Positions 53,701 to 62,800 of a DNA stretch of 64,000 nucleotides are shown here, piece after piece. The translations under genes and the position numbers were made by a program. Position 1 is the stretch's first letter, and every line of letters begins with the position of its first letter. The DNA is from Massilia mucilaginosa (GTDB lineage Bacteria; Pseudomonadota; Gammaproteobacteria; Burkholderiales; Burkholderiaceae_D). The DNA lies in contig NZ_WHJH01000004.1 in the NCBI RefSeq assembly GCF_011682145.1, forward strand, positions 186,001 through 250,000, given 5' to 3'. The notes below the pieces were generated by a model that searched no databases, was not told the origin of the DNA, and saw nothing but the letters and a program-made list of their open reading frames with translations.

Positions 53701-54975
53701 GTCCTGCCGACCCTGGCCGCTTGCAGCGCCGCGCCAGCGACGGCCGGTTGCAGCGTGGTGCTGCCGACCCTGTCCCAGTGCAGCGTGAATCCGACCCAGC
53801 CCGGCTGCGCGCAAGTGCTGCCGAGCCTGAATGCCTGCGTTGCCGCGCCGTCGACCAGCGGTTGCGCGGTGGTGCTGCCAACCCTGGGCGCCTGCCTGAC
53901 GACGCCGTCGCGCGCCGGTTGCGCGGCGGTCCTGCCGACCCTGTCCGCCTGCGTGGCCAGCCCGACCCAGGCCGGCTGCAACGTGGTGCTGCCATCGCTG
54001 GCGGCGTGCAGCGCCAGTCCAGGTTTACCGGGCTGCGCCGTGGTGCTGCCGGGCGTGGCCCAATGCGTGGCCGCGCCCACCCAGGCCGGGTGCGCAGTCG
54101 TGCTGCCGACCCTGACCCAGTGCATTTCCTCGACCAGCCTGCCCGGCTGCGGCGTGGTCCTGCCGGCGCTGAGCCGCTGCGTCGCCAACCCGGCCACGCC
54201 GGGCTGCGCGGTGGTGCTGCCGTCGCTGAGCCAGTGCGTGGCCAATCCGGGCGCCAGCGGGTGCGTGGTGGTGCTGCCGACCCTGGCCCAATGCGCGGCG
54301 AATGCCGCCGTGCCGGGTTGTAACGTGGTCTTGCCGACCCTGAACCAGTGCGTCGGCAATGTCGGCTTGCCGGGCTGCGGCGCGGTCTTGCCGAGTCTGC
54401 AGAGCTGCGTGGCCAATCCTGGCGCGCTCGGTTGCTCGGTGGTCTTGCCGACCCTGGCCCAGTGCAGCGTGACGCCGTCGCTGGCGGCCTGCAACGTGGT
54501 CTTGCCGAGCGTGGCGCAGTGCAGCGCCGCACCTGGCCTGGCCGGTTGCGGCGCGGTCCTGCCGGCGCTGGCGCAGTGCGTTGCCACGCCATCGGCACCG
54601 GGTTGCGCAGTGGTGCTGCCGCGCCTGAGCCAGTGCGAGGCGACGCCAACCGCGGCCGGTTGCAGCGCCGTGCTGCCGACCCTGTCCCAGTGCACCGGCA
54701 GTCCGAGCCTGCAAGGGTGCGCCGTGGTGCTGCCGCCGGTGAGCGCCTGCGTGGCCAATCCGACGGCGCCCGGCTGCACGGTGGTGGCGCCCCCGCAGCA
54801 ACTGGCCGACAGCACGCTCAATGAAGTGGTCGTCAACACGGTCAACGCCGTCAACAGCGTGACGACGGCCACCGCAGAAAAACCGGCAATCAAGGACGAT
54901 GGCGTGAAAACCGTCGCGACGAGTAATGTTAAAGGAGACGCGAGTGAACTGCGCAAAAAGACGTATTGCAATTAA
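50755..54975 (+). CDS. TpsA filamentous haemagglutinin-like exoprotein with Cys repeats
   Basis: The 1406-residue product is a large secreted adhesin-type protein exported by the TpsB pore. It begins with a signal peptide (MTIQNQSTRLLQRLCLPLLL, cut near VHA-APASP), then the TPS secretion domain (~30-270) with INWQSFSVGAGD and NPNGILFGRDARIDVNG. A beta-helical stretch follows to about 870. Residues ~875-1350 are 25 repeats of 19 residues, each with two cysteines (pattern C-x8-C-x-VVLP). The final 56 residues end RKKTYCN. AAAGGTGA precedes the ATG at 50755; a longer upstream frame overlaps tpsB and is rejected. Its end overlaps the FecR gene. Confidence 0.88.
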   Translation: MTIQNQSTRLLQRLCLPLLLAFAGIHSVHAAPASPQVVAGQATFSQQGNVFSITNAPNTIINWQSFSVGAGDITRFIQQDASSAVLNRIVGQDPSRILGALQSNGQVFLINPNGILFGRDARIDVNGLTASTLNMSNADFLAGKRNFSGPASAGSVVNQGSITTPSGGKVFLIAPNVENSGIITSPQGDVVLAAGHSVQLVDSSNPDLHVVVSSPANAALNLGQLIAHGGKIGIYGALVKQRGLVSADSARVGENGKIVFKASADAQLEAGSVSSATGAGKGGEISVQGERVGLMGDARIDASGVAGGGTVLVGGGWQGRNALVRNAQQTVMGKAASIRADATESGDGGTVVLWSSGATRAFGSIAARGRGGRGGLVETSGHYLNVEGIRVDTGARGTWLLDPFDITIGGTGSDVLADFDQFSDAPDDGVSLLNVAVLNNAALSADIVIQASNDVLISEAITRAPGAAGSLSIQAGNNITVDADVSTAGRPMTLSADVLAKGVGTIYVNKALTTGGRNMTLNGANIMFTPGALANSGVGDMTFNAVNVFQLSAGAALKSGGMVTIGASQMGLLGAVGPAQFQQNPSVTLRPSTYGGDIAIAAGEIVPGSVTLAPAQLAAIEAQALIIGGNQYAGKIVVNSALGGAGGALKANYLLMSGQGGIVLNAPVTIAGGMQVDAASIVNTSAAPIKAGSLSLITKQGAGTSATPLYTQTALLDGSNTVENGSAPLNISNSGTLALGNLSQSGGNNKGAIIVANKGGMTLPDGKSVTTLGGAVNLSTQSPLAINGSIDSQGGAIALQAGNGGELGIGPQGSVTSGAGNMSLVGGSIVNKGSVSATSGNISLSTPALSGNGTIGSASGTVTGLPDMSTTLPACVAAPGKNGCAQVLANAFAACVADPAGAYCAAILPSLDACSANPGKPGCSAVLPSLSACVAAPSMGGCDVVLPSVAVCVLGPTAPGCSAVLPALSACVANPATAGCGAVLPTLAACSAAPATAGCSVVLPTLSQCSVNPTQPGCAQVLPSLNACVAAPSTSGCAVVLPTLGACLTTPSRAGCAAVLPTLSACVASPTQAGCNVVLPSLAACSASPGLPGCAVVLPGVAQCVAAPTQAGCAVVLPTLTQCISSTSLPGCGVVLPALSRCVANPATPGCAVVLPSLSQCVANPGASGCVVVLPTLAQCAANAAVPGCNVVLPTLNQCVGNVGLPGCGAVLPSLQSCVANPGALGCSVVLPTLAQCSVTPSLAACNVVLPSVAQCSAAPGLAGCGAVLPALAQCVATPSAPGCAVVLPRLSQCEATPTAAGCSAVLPTLSQCTGSPSLQGCAVVLPPVSACVANPTAPGCTVVAPPQQLADSTLNEVVVNTVNAVNSVTTATAEKPAIKDDGVKTVATSNVKGDASELRKKTYCN
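53377..54804 (+). repeat. 25 tandem 57-bp units encoding Cys-paired 19-residue repeats
   Basis: Consecutive units such as CVANPATAGCGAVLPTLAA and CSAAPATAGCSVVLPTLSQ fill residues 875-1350 of the TpsA protein. The first has 20 residues, all others 19. Both cysteines are present in every unit, 50 in total. Units differ in the four to six residues between the cysteines and are conserved in the VVLP part. Confidence 0.9.
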
Positions 54976-55690
54976 GGCGCTCGCGGGTGTCTTGCTGGCG
55001 GGGTCGTTCGGGATGGCGTGGGCGGCGCAGGTGGCCGGCACCATCGTCAACCTGAGCGGGCCGCTGATGGTCAAGAAGGCCGACGGCAGCGTGAAGGTGC
55101 TGGGTGTCAAATCCGAAGTGGAGCAGGGCGATACGCTGGTGTCCGAAAAGAACACCTACGCCCAGATCCGCTTCATCGACAACAGCGAAATCACCTTGCG
55201 GCCGGGGACCACCTTCAAGATCGAGGCCTTCGCTTATGAGACCGGCAAGCCGGAAGCCGACAGCGCCAGTTTCAGCCTGCTCCAGGGCGGGCTGCGCTCG
55301 CTGACCGGGCTGCTGGGCAAGCGCAACAAGGAGAAGTTCCAGCTCAAGACGCCCACCGCCACCATCGGCATTCGCGGCACGACCTTTGTTGCGCAGTATG
55401 TGCCGCCGCTGACGCGCTCGCCGGTGCCGCAGCCGGTCGCCAACTCACTCTCGCCCGGCTTGCACGTGTTCGTGATTGACGGGGCGATCATGTTGAACAA
55501 TGCCGGCGGCAGCACGAATTTTTCGGCTGGCCAGTTCGGATTCACGCCGAACATGCAAACGCCGGCGCTGAGCGTGCCGAGCAATCCTGGCCTCAAGTTC
55601 ACTCCGCCGCCGATGTTCAGCATCCCGACGGTGTTGACTACCGCCACCGGCCTGGCCAAGCCGCAGACGGTCGACTGCGAGGTACGCTAG
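54944..55690 (+). CDS. FecR-domain exported protein
   Basis: The product has 248 residues from the GTG at 54944. AAAGGAG lies seven bases before it, while the ATG at 54926 has no ribosome site. The N-terminus is a signal peptide (MNCAKRRIAIKALAGVLLAG, cut near MAWA-AQVAG). The FecR domain spans ~25-160 (VEQGDTLVSEKNTYAQIRFI, EITLRPGTTFKIEAF, TATIGIRGTTFVAQY). FecR domains of this type are periplasmic and often stand next to TPS or CHASE2-cyclase genes. It overlaps tpsA by 32 bp and shares its final CTAG with the convergent foldase gene. It may sense or shape the exported TpsA; that is inference. Confidence 0.87.
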   Translation: MNCAKRRIAIKALAGVLLAGSFGMAWAAQVAGTIVNLSGPLMVKKADGSVKVLGVKSEVEQGDTLVSEKNTYAQIRFIDNSEITLRPGTTFKIEAFAYETGKPEADSASFSLLQGGLRSLTGLLGKRNKEKFQLKTPTATIGIRGTTFVAQYVPPLTRSPVPQPVANSLSPGLHVFVIDGAIMLNNAGGSTNFSAGQFGFTPNMQTPALSVPSNPGLKFTPPPMFSIPTVLTTATGLAKPQTVDCEVR

Positions 55691-56589
55691 CGCGCAGCGC
55701 CCGGCTGCTGGCTGCGCAGGCGCTCCATGTTGTAGGCGCGCGCGGCCGGCATTTCCTGTTCCGAGTACAGGCCGCGCAGCAGGCTTTCCATATCGCTGCC
55801 CGGCTTCACGGCGGCGAGGAAGGCGGCGCTGCGCTGTTCCCAGTCCGATTGCACCTGTTCCGTGTCCTGCAATTGCTGCGCGCGCTCGGCCCCGAGCACC
55901 TGCTGGCGCAAGGCGGCCACCTTCGCTTCGGGCGTCCCGGTGCTGCGCAGCGCGGCCACATCGGCGCGCAGACGGTCGAGCGCGGGGTCCGCCGCCAGTG
56001 CACTGTGCGGCTCGGGCGCGCCCGGGCGCGTGGCGGCCAGGTCGGCGCGCATCTGTTTCTCTTCTTTCCCATACATTGACGCGGCCAGCCGCTCGCCGAA
56101 GTGCCCGATGCGCAGGGCATGCAGCTGCTCCAGCGCCTGCTCGGGCGTGAGCGCGGCATCAAGGCGCTGGCGTTCGCCCAGCTGCGTTTCGAGCTCGCGG
56201 TAGGCCACGTAGTTGCGCAGCAGTTGCGCCAGCTCGGGCGCCGCATCGGGCGGCAGGCCGGCCGCCAGCTCCTGTTCAAGCTTGTCCATCTCGGCGCGGC
56301 CGGGATGGCGCGGCAGGCTCGCCAGCAGCACGTCGAGCAGGATGCTGGTGCGTTCGTCGATGGCCAGCTTGCCGTCGGCGCCGAGTCGGAACGAGGGCGC
56401 GCGACCCGGCTGGTCCGGCATCGCGCCGAAGAGCGCGCTGGTCTCGGCCAGCAACGCAAAGCTGCGTTCGACCGCCTGCCCGGTGCGCTGTTCGGGCGTG
56501 GCGGGGGCGTCGGGGACGGGGGCGCGGTACAGCAGCGCGCCGGCGATCAGCACGGCCGCGATGCCGGCCAGCGGTCCCTTGATGCTCAT
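55687..56589 (-). CDS. Lif-like lipase-specific foldase
   Basis: Lif proteins are membrane-anchored periplasmic foldases that activate certain lipases. The 300-residue product has an N-terminal membrane anchor (IKGPLAGIAAVLIAGALLY), then SFRLGADGKLAIDERTSILL and a long helical body with ALEQLHALRIGHFGERLAAS, matching the LifO architecture and size. The classical RxxFDY(F/C)LSA motif is not intact (here RTSILLDVLLAS). It overlaps the PPIase by four bases (ATGA). It is the last gene of the lipase operon and ends on the convergent FecR gene. Confidence 0.72.
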   Translation of the reverse strand: MSIKGPLAGIAAVLIAGALLYRAPVPDAPATPEQRTGQAVERSFALLAETSALFGAMPDQPGRAPSFRLGADGKLAIDERTSILLDVLLASLPRHPGRAEMDKLEQELAAGLPPDAAPELAQLLRNYVAYRELETQLGERQRLDAALTPEQALEQLHALRIGHFGERLAASMYGKEEKQMRADLAATRPGAPEPHSALAADPALDRLRADVAALRSTGTPEAKVAALRQQVLGAERAQQLQDTEQVQSDWEQRSAAFLAAVKPGSDMESLLRGLYSEQEMPAARAYNMERLRSQQPGAAR

Positions 56590-57458
56590 CTGACGGACTC
56601 CGGCGGCGCCACGCGCCCGGCCGTGAGCCGGATGGCGGCGCCCGTCTTGAGCGCTTCGATGCGCTGGCCGAGCCGTTCCTGCATGATCCGGGTGCGCAAG
56701 CCGAGCCGCAGTTCGGCCAGTGCCGGCTTGGGCATCTGCCTGGTGGCGATCAGTTGCACGACTTGCGAGCCGCCCTGCGGCAGCGGGCGTTCGATGGCTT
56801 GGCCCGCACGCATGCCGGCCACTTGCTGCGCCAGGGCGCTATCCATCTGGGCCGCCATCAGCCAGCCTGGCGCGGGCGGATTGGGCGCGCTTGAATAGCG
56901 CCTGGCAACCTGCGCAAAGCGCTTGCCCGCGCGCAGTGCGGCCAGCGCGGCGCGTGCCTGCGCGGGACCGGCCACATCGAGCGTGGCCAGCTGGAACTGG
57001 CGCTCGTTTGGCACGCCCTGGTAGCGCTGCGCGATCTCGTCTTCGGTCACCGGAATGGTGGACAGCAGGTGCCGCACCAGATCGCGCTGCAGCAGCGTTT
57101 TGTAGGCCAGCTCCGCTTCGGCCACCAGCTCGGGCGACTCGTGCAGCTTCAGTTTGACCGCTTCCTGCGCCATCAGTTCCATGGTCACCAGTTCGCCCAG
57201 CAGTGCGTTGCGGTCGAGCGCGGCGCGGGCGTCGCTGCGCGCCTGGCGGTCTTGCGCGCTTTCTTCATCGAAGGGATTGGCACGGCCGGCGTTGGCGTCG
57301 ACGAGCGCGTCGAGCAAGGCTGTACGAACCGGCTGGTCGCCGACCAGCGCGACGATACTCGACGCAGTGTCCGGAGGCGCGGCGTGCGCCCCCGTCAACG
57401 CCAGCAGCAGGACCAGACAGTGGCGGCGCAAAACGGCCGATGTGCGGTAAAAATCCAT
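56586..57458 (-). CDS. Parvulin/SurA-like peptidyl-prolyl isomerase, exported
   Basis: PPIases of this type speed folding of exported proteins. The 290-residue product has a signal peptide (RRHCLVLLLALTGAHA, cut before APPD), a helical SurA/PpiC-like N-terminal part (~40-155, ITLMAQEAVKLKLHES-like sequence) and a parvulin-type domain (~155-260, LRAGKRFAQVARRYSSAPNP, PPAPGWLMAAQMDSALAQQV). The start at 57458 is family-consistent. It lies 27 bp after the lipase and overlaps the foldase, implying it assists lipase maturation. Confidence 0.82.
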   Translation of the reverse strand: MDFYRTSAVLRRHCLVLLLALTGAHAAPPDTASSIVALVGDQPVRTALLDALVDANAGRANPFDEESAQDRQARSDARAALDRNALLGELVTMELMAQEAVKLKLHESPELVAEAELAYKTLLQRDLVRHLLSTIPVTEDEIAQRYQGVPNERQFQLATLDVAGPAQARAALAALRAGKRFAQVARRYSSAPNPPAPGWLMAAQMDSALAQQVAGMRAGQAIERPLPQGGSQVVQLIATRQMPKPALAELRLGLRTRIMQERLGQRIEALKTGAAIRLTAGRVAPPESVR

Positions 57459-57485
57459 GGCTGATCCTTGTCCTGGTTGCTTGTA

Positions 57486-58133
57486 TTACGGCAGTTGCGC
57501 GCGGACCTGGTTGTAGACGCTGGTGTCGGTCAGCATCGCAATGTGGCCGACACTGGCGGTCTGCACGCTGGTGCCGCACTGCGCATTACTCGCCGGCAGG
57601 ATCACGCCATCGTTGGCCGACCACAGCGAGCGGTCGCAACCGGCGCCGGCCAGCTGGGTGATGAACGACGAGCCGGGCCGCATGTCGAAGCATGCCGGCG
57701 AATAGCAACCGTAGGCGCTGGTGGTGCCCTTGTGCGGCGTGCCCAGGGTGATGAAGCGGCGCATGCCGGCCTGGCCGCCGAGCTTGGCGCGCTGCCAGCG
57801 CACCACCAGTCCGCCGTTCGAATGGGCGATCACGCTGACCGGCTGGTTGCCGTTGCTGGCGCGGACGCTGTTGATGAAGGTGTTGAGCGAGGCGGCGCTG
57901 GTGCGGTCGCTGCTCGTCAGGGAGCTGTAGTTGAAGCCGTACAGCTTCGCGCGCGGATAGCCGCTGGCCGTAAAGCGCATGAGCATGGCGTCGAAGTTGG
58001 ACGACGAGCCGCTGTAGCCGTGCACGAAAATGATCGGTTCCTGGGCCGCGGCCGCGCCGGACAGTCCGAGTCCCGCTGCGAACAAACCGAGGGCGAGTGC
58101 GGACCTTGCGGCCTGGGTGAATGCGTGTCGCAT
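57486..58133 (-). CDS. Secreted small triacylglycerol lipase (LipA/EstA-like)
   Basis: The 215-residue product hydrolyses ester bonds of acylglycerols. It starts at the ATG 58133 after AAAGGAGACACTC; the longer frame to 58256 is rejected. A signal peptide (LALGLFAAGLGLSGAAAA) is cut near QEPIIFVHGYSGSS, the oxyanion strand. The catalytic serine lies in VIAHSNGG, the aspartate in SANDGVIL and the histidine in VGHIAML. This order and small size resemble Bacillus LipA/EstA class-2 lipases rather than the larger family that normally needs Lif. Four cysteines may form disulfides. It is the first gene of the operon. Confidence 0.88.
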   Translation of the reverse strand: MRHAFTQAARSALALGLFAAGLGLSGAAAAQEPIIFVHGYSGSSSNFDAMLMRFTASGYPRAKLYGFNYSSLTSSDRTSAASLNTFINSVRASNGNQPVSVIAHSNGGLVVRWQRAKLGGQAGMRRFITLGTPHKGTTSAYGCYSPACFDMRPGSSFITQLAGAGCDRSLWSANDGVILPASNAQCGTSVQTASVGHIAMLTDTSVYNQVRAQLP

Positions 58134-58373
58134 GAGTGTCTCCTTTAGTTGTGGACAACCACTATATGCGTGGCGGTCAGGCCGGGCAGTCGCCGGACAG
58201 GCCAATTCGCTCGCTTTCCGGGCCATGCGGGGCGGCTGTGGCGCCGATGACAACAAACTGAAGGAGTTGTTTTCGTGACAATGGGTTCATAGTATGATGC
58301 GAGCAGGGCGGCACAGCGCCAAGGCGTGGCCGCAGCCGTTTTCGCGGGCCAGAAAGACGAGGTTCCCATTTCC

Positions 58374-59393
58374 GTGACGATATCCAGACCGACCGTGTCC
58401 GCAGCATGGGTAAAAGGGATCGTCGAGATGATCGGCGCGCTCGGTCTTGAGCCGCTGTCATTGCTGGAGGAAGCCGGCTTGCCGCTGGACGAGCTGGACG
58501 ATCCCGACGGCCGCTTCGACAGCGCCGCCGTCTCGGCCCTGTGGTCGCTGGCGGCGCAGCAGTCGGGCCACCCGCATCTGGGCCTGGCACTCGAAGGCGC
58601 CGCCAAGCCGGCCTGCTTCGGCGCGGCCTTGCATGTGATGATGTCCAGCCCCGACCTCGATGCCGCCGTGCGCCGCATGGCGCAGTACGTGCCGATCATC
58701 AGCAGCGCGGCCACGGTGGAACTGGCATTCGACAGCCAGGGTTGCAGCCTGACCCTGGCGCTGGGCGAGGACGTGCCCGGCGAACGCTACGATTTCGCAC
58801 TGCTCATGTTTACCAATCTGTGCCGCTGGATGACTGGACGCGAGCTGCGCCCGCAGTCGGTCGACCTGGCGCACGCGCGGCCGGCCAACCTGCTGCCGTA
58901 CCTGGCGGCGTTCGGCTGTCCCTGCCATTTCGGCACGAGGCACTATCGCCTGTGTTTTTCACAGGCCGATCTGGGGCTGGCGCTGATGACCGGCAATCCG
59001 CTGCTGACCGAACTGCACGAGCGCTTCGCCGACGAGCGCCTGGCGCGCCTGGGCGACGCCCGCACCACGCGGCGCGTGCGCGAGCTGGTGATGGCGTGCC
59101 TGGCCGACGGCGAACCGGCGCGCGGCGACGTGGCCAGGGCGCTGTGCATGAGCGAGCGCACCTTGCACCGGCGCCTGCAGGACGAGGGGACCTCGTATGT
59201 GCAGCTGGTCGACGCGGTGCGGCGCGAGCAGGCCGCGCATTATCTGGATCAGACCAGTTTGTGCTTTACCGAGATCAGTTTCCGGCTCGGCTTCGCCAAC
59301 CAGGGCACCTTGTTCAGGGCGTGCAAGCGCTGGTTCAATGTGTCGCCGGGGCGCTACCGCGAGCGCCTTCGGGCGCGGGTGGAAAGCGGTTGA
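58374..59393 (+). CDS. AraC-family transcriptional regulator
   Basis: The product has 339 residues from a GTG at 58374; a longer GTG start at 58326 exists and an ATG is not available near the N-terminus, so the exact start is uncertain. Residues ~20-200 form the arabinose_bd ligand-type domain (PLSLLEEAGLPLDELDDPDG). The C-terminal AraC helix-turn-helix lies in ~235-335 (GDVARALCMSERTLHRRLQ, EISFRLGFANQGTLFRACKR, RWFNVSPGRYRERL). It is divergent from the lipase operon with a 240-bp gap, so it may control the operon. Confidence 0.86.
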   Translation: MTISRPTVSAAWVKGIVEMIGALGLEPLSLLEEAGLPLDELDDPDGRFDSAAVSALWSLAAQQSGHPHLGLALEGAAKPACFGAALHVMMSSPDLDAAVRRMAQYVPIISSAATVELAFDSQGCSLTLALGEDVPGERYDFALLMFTNLCRWMTGRELRPQSVDLAHARPANLLPYLAAFGCPCHFGTRHYRLCFSQADLGLALMTGNPLLTELHERFADERLARLGDARTTRRVRELVMACLADGEPARGDVARALCMSERTLHRRLQDEGTSYVQLVDAVRREQAAHYLDQTSLCFTEISFRLGFANQGTLFRACKRWFNVSPGRYRERLRARVESG

Positions 59394-59407
59394 CGCCACG
59401 GCGGCGT

Positions 59408-59806
59408 TTACCTGGCGTCGAACGCGCGGGTCCACCAGTGCGTTCCCTCGAATCGCATCAGCACGATCTTCGGGCCGAGGTTCGACTCGACCAGCACGGC
59501 GGTCAGTTTGGGTGAACGTTTGTCCTCCGGCGCAATGAGCACATCGCGTACGGCGACGATCTTGTAATCCTCGATCGGTCCCGCGTCAAAGCGCATCATC
59601 TGAAAACACCGGTCCAGTACCTCCGAGGGGGAAGCGTCGGCGCCCAGCCGGAGGTGCGGCGTCATGCCGTTCATCCAGAGCTGGTTCGTCGACAGTGCGG
59701 ACACCAGGGCGGCGATCCTGTCGGCGGCCGGCGCTGGCTGGGCAAAGGCCTTGGCGGCCAGCAGGACCAGCGCGGCGCCGATGGCGAGGGTCAGTCTATT
59801 CATCAT
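59408..59806 (-). CDS. Small exported protein of unknown function
   Basis: The 132-residue product starts at 59806 or 59803 (MMNRLTLAIGAALVLLAAKA, signal peptide cut near FAQPAP). The mature part has NQLWMNGMTPHLRLGADASP and ends MRFEGTHWWTRAFDAR. I do not recognise the family. Its start overlaps the end of the upstream AAA-ATPase gene by 11 bp, so it is co-transcribed and may be coupled to it. Confidence 0.72.
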   Translation of the reverse strand: MMNRLTLAIGAALVLLAAKAFAQPAPAADRIAALVSALSTNQLWMNGMTPHLRLGADASPSEVLDRCFQMMRFDAGPIEDYKIVAVRDVLIAPEDKRSPKLTAVLVESNLGPKIVLMRFEGTHWWTRAFDAR

Positions 59807-62800
59807 GGTTTTCCAGGTTGACCAGCGAGATGGTGAGCTGGCCGGCGATCAGCATCACCGTGTCGAGTTGATTGGCGGTGAAGGCGCCGCGCACGCTGCC
59901 GTTCTCCAGCAGCAGGACGGCGTGCGGCACATGCTGCTTGAAGATCGGCACGGCCAGGACCGAACACTGGCTGCGCCCTTCAAAATACGGGTCGCGCGCA
60001 AACCGGTCATCCTGCAGCGCATCGTCGAGCAGCAGTACCTCGCGCGTGCGCTCGACATGGCGCAGCAGCGACATGGGCAGGGCGGGGGTGTTCGCGACCG
60101 GGCAAATCAGCAGCTGCGCGGCGCTGGCGCCGGCCAGCGCGCAAAGCAGCTCGCCGGCGCGCTCCTGCAAGCGCGCCAGGGTGGTCTGGGCGCTCAGGGC
60201 TTGCGAGGCCCGCAGCACGGCCAGCAGGTCGATGTTGTCCAGCGGCGCATTGGCGGCATCGGCCGCGCGGCGCGCCGGCGCGGCCGCGTTGCGCAGGAAG
60301 GCATGCCGCCCGCGCAGCGCGCTGGCCTTGGCCGACGCGCCCCAGGCCTCGTAATGGCGCAGCGCCTCGGTCAGCAGCGAGGCGCCCACGTATTCCAGGC
60401 CCTGCGCAAGGTAACACAGGCCGGCGCGCTCGGTGATCGCGGCGCGCTGCCAGGGCCGCCGGTGCGCGCGCATGGCCAGCAGCGCGTGGTCGAACAGCGT
60501 GGCGGCAGCGGCCGGCGCGCCGCTGGCCCAGGCGCGTTCGGCGTCGATCCACGTGACCAGATGGGCGAAATTGCGCGGCGCGTCCGCGGCGCGCAGCGCC
60601 ATCCAGTCGCGGCAGGCGCCCAGTTCGCGCAGCGCGTCTTTGTCATCGTGCGCCTGCCGCGCCAGCGCCAGCGCGCGGAACAGGTAGCCCAGGGCGGCCG
60701 CATAGATGCCGGCAAAAGAGGCCAGCAAGGGCATGGCGGCCGCCGAATGGCGCGCCAGCGCGTCGTCGTCGCCGAACAGCAGGGCCACATGCGCGCGCAC
60801 CAGGCAGGCGGTGGGCGTATCGAGGTCGCCGGCGGGCGCCGGGAAGTGCATGTCGATCGCGCCGCGCACCACATCGAGCAGGTAGCGGTAGCTGCGGTGG
60901 ACGCGGCTGGCGGTGACGTTGCCGCCACGCCCGGTGCTCGCTTCGGCCTCGGACAGGAGCGCCGCGAGCATGTCCAGGGTCGGCGCGCACTCGAGCTGCG
61001 CCACGATCTCGGTGTGGTAGCTGTGGGTCGCGTATTGAACGTCGCCGTGTTGCAGCAGCACCCGGCGCGCCTGGCGCGCGTGGGCGATGGCGTTTTCGAG
61101 CGGCTCGACCCAGTGCAGCGACGCCAGCGCGAACACGTGCTGCAGCCAGGCGGACTCGTAGTCGTAGCCGCGCGCCTTGCCGATTGCCTGCGCCTTGATC
61201 AGCATCGCATGGCCGGTGCGGTAGTCGCCGCGCTGCTTGAACAGGATCGGCAGCGTTCCGAAGGTCTTGAGCAGCGCCGCGCAGGGACCGTGCTCGATCC
61301 ACATCTGCTGGTAGCGCACCAGCAGCGGCACCAGGCGCTGGTCGTCGGCGTAGTAGCTTGCCAGCGTGGTCAGGTGCAGCAGCCTGCCGACCGCCTGCAC
61401 ATGCGGATCTAGCGGCGCGGGGCGCCGCAGGTCGGCGTCCAGCGCGCCGCTGTAGGCCCAGGCGGCGATGGCGTCGAGCCGCGCCGGCCCGCAGTCGGCC
61501 AGCACGACACCGGCGCGGGCCAGCAGGGCGATTCCGAGGTCGATGGCAGCGGGCAGGAGGCGGCGGCTGGTCATGCTGTCGATCTGCACCGAGGCCGCTT
61601 CGATCAGGTCGGTCAGGCTGGTGTCGCCGCCGGCTATCCGCGCGTACACCGCGTCGGCCTCGGCGTGGCGGCCAAGGCTGTACAGGGACGCGTGCCAGGC
61701 GCGCATCAGCGCAGGGGCGGCGCCATGCAGGCGCACGGCGGCGTTCAGGAAGCGCTCTTCGAGCGCGTAGTCGGCCTGGGTGCGGGCCTGGGCCGCGGCC
61801 TGGCCGAACAGCGTGGCGACCTGGCGCCGTTCGGCCGGGTCGGACGGGCTGTCGGCCAGCGCCAGATACTGTTCCGATGCGCCGGCTTCCTGCCCCTCCC
61901 GCGCCAGCAGGCGACGGCCGATGGCCAGGTGCAGCGCCTGGCGTTCGCCGGCCGGCATGCCTTCGTAGACCGCCTGCTGCACGCGGTCGTGGCAGAAGCG
62001 CAGGGCGCGCCCGGACGCCAGCACCAGTCCATCGGCGAGCGCCGGCGCCAGTGCGGCCGCATCGCACCCTGCGGCCAACGCCAGCACCTGCGCATCGACC
62101 GCGCCGCCGAGGCAGGCCAGCACCCGCAGCATCAGGCGCGGTGCCGGCGGCAGGCGGGCGATGCGCAGCGCCAGCAGGCTGGTGACGTCGCGCTGCGCGA
62201 TGAAGGCGAGGATGGGCGCCATGTCGTCATCGGCGCGCAGCAGTCCGTGCCTGCGCAGCGCGTCGACCAGCTCGATCGTGTCGAAGGGATTGCCGCGCGT
62301 GCGTTGGCCGATGATGGCGGCCAGGGCGGCGCAGCGCTGCGTCTCCAGGCCTGCGAGCCGGCCGACGAAGGCGCCCATGCCAGCCTGCGGCAGGTTGTTC
62401 ACTTCCAGCGTCGCGCAGGCGCGCCAGCGCAGCAGCATGGCATGCAGCGGGTGGGCGGCGTCGACGTCGTCGTTGCGGAAGGCGCCCACCAAGAACAGGC
62501 CGTGCAGGGTCGCGTCGCGCAGCAAGGCGTCGAACGCGGCCAGCGCCGCCGGTCCCGCCCATTGCAGATCGTCGATGACGATGACCACCGGGCGCGAAGG
62601 CGACACCACGGCGCGCAGCAGGTCGAGGAAGGCGGTGCGCATGCGGGCCTGGTGGCGCGCCGGGTCGCTGTCGGCGGCCTCGATGCGGCCGAGCAGGAGG
62701 GCGAATTCGGGCAGGCCGGCGGCGACCAGGCCGGCGTTGGTATCGAGCGCCGCCAGGATGCGCTCGCGCTGGCGCTGCCGCGCCGCCGCCGGTTCGCCCA

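Noticed and set aside
53377-54804. 57-bp repeats considered as a CRISPR or minisatellite
   Set aside because: The units are contiguous, stay in frame, and encode a regular 19-residue pattern; there are no unique spacers.
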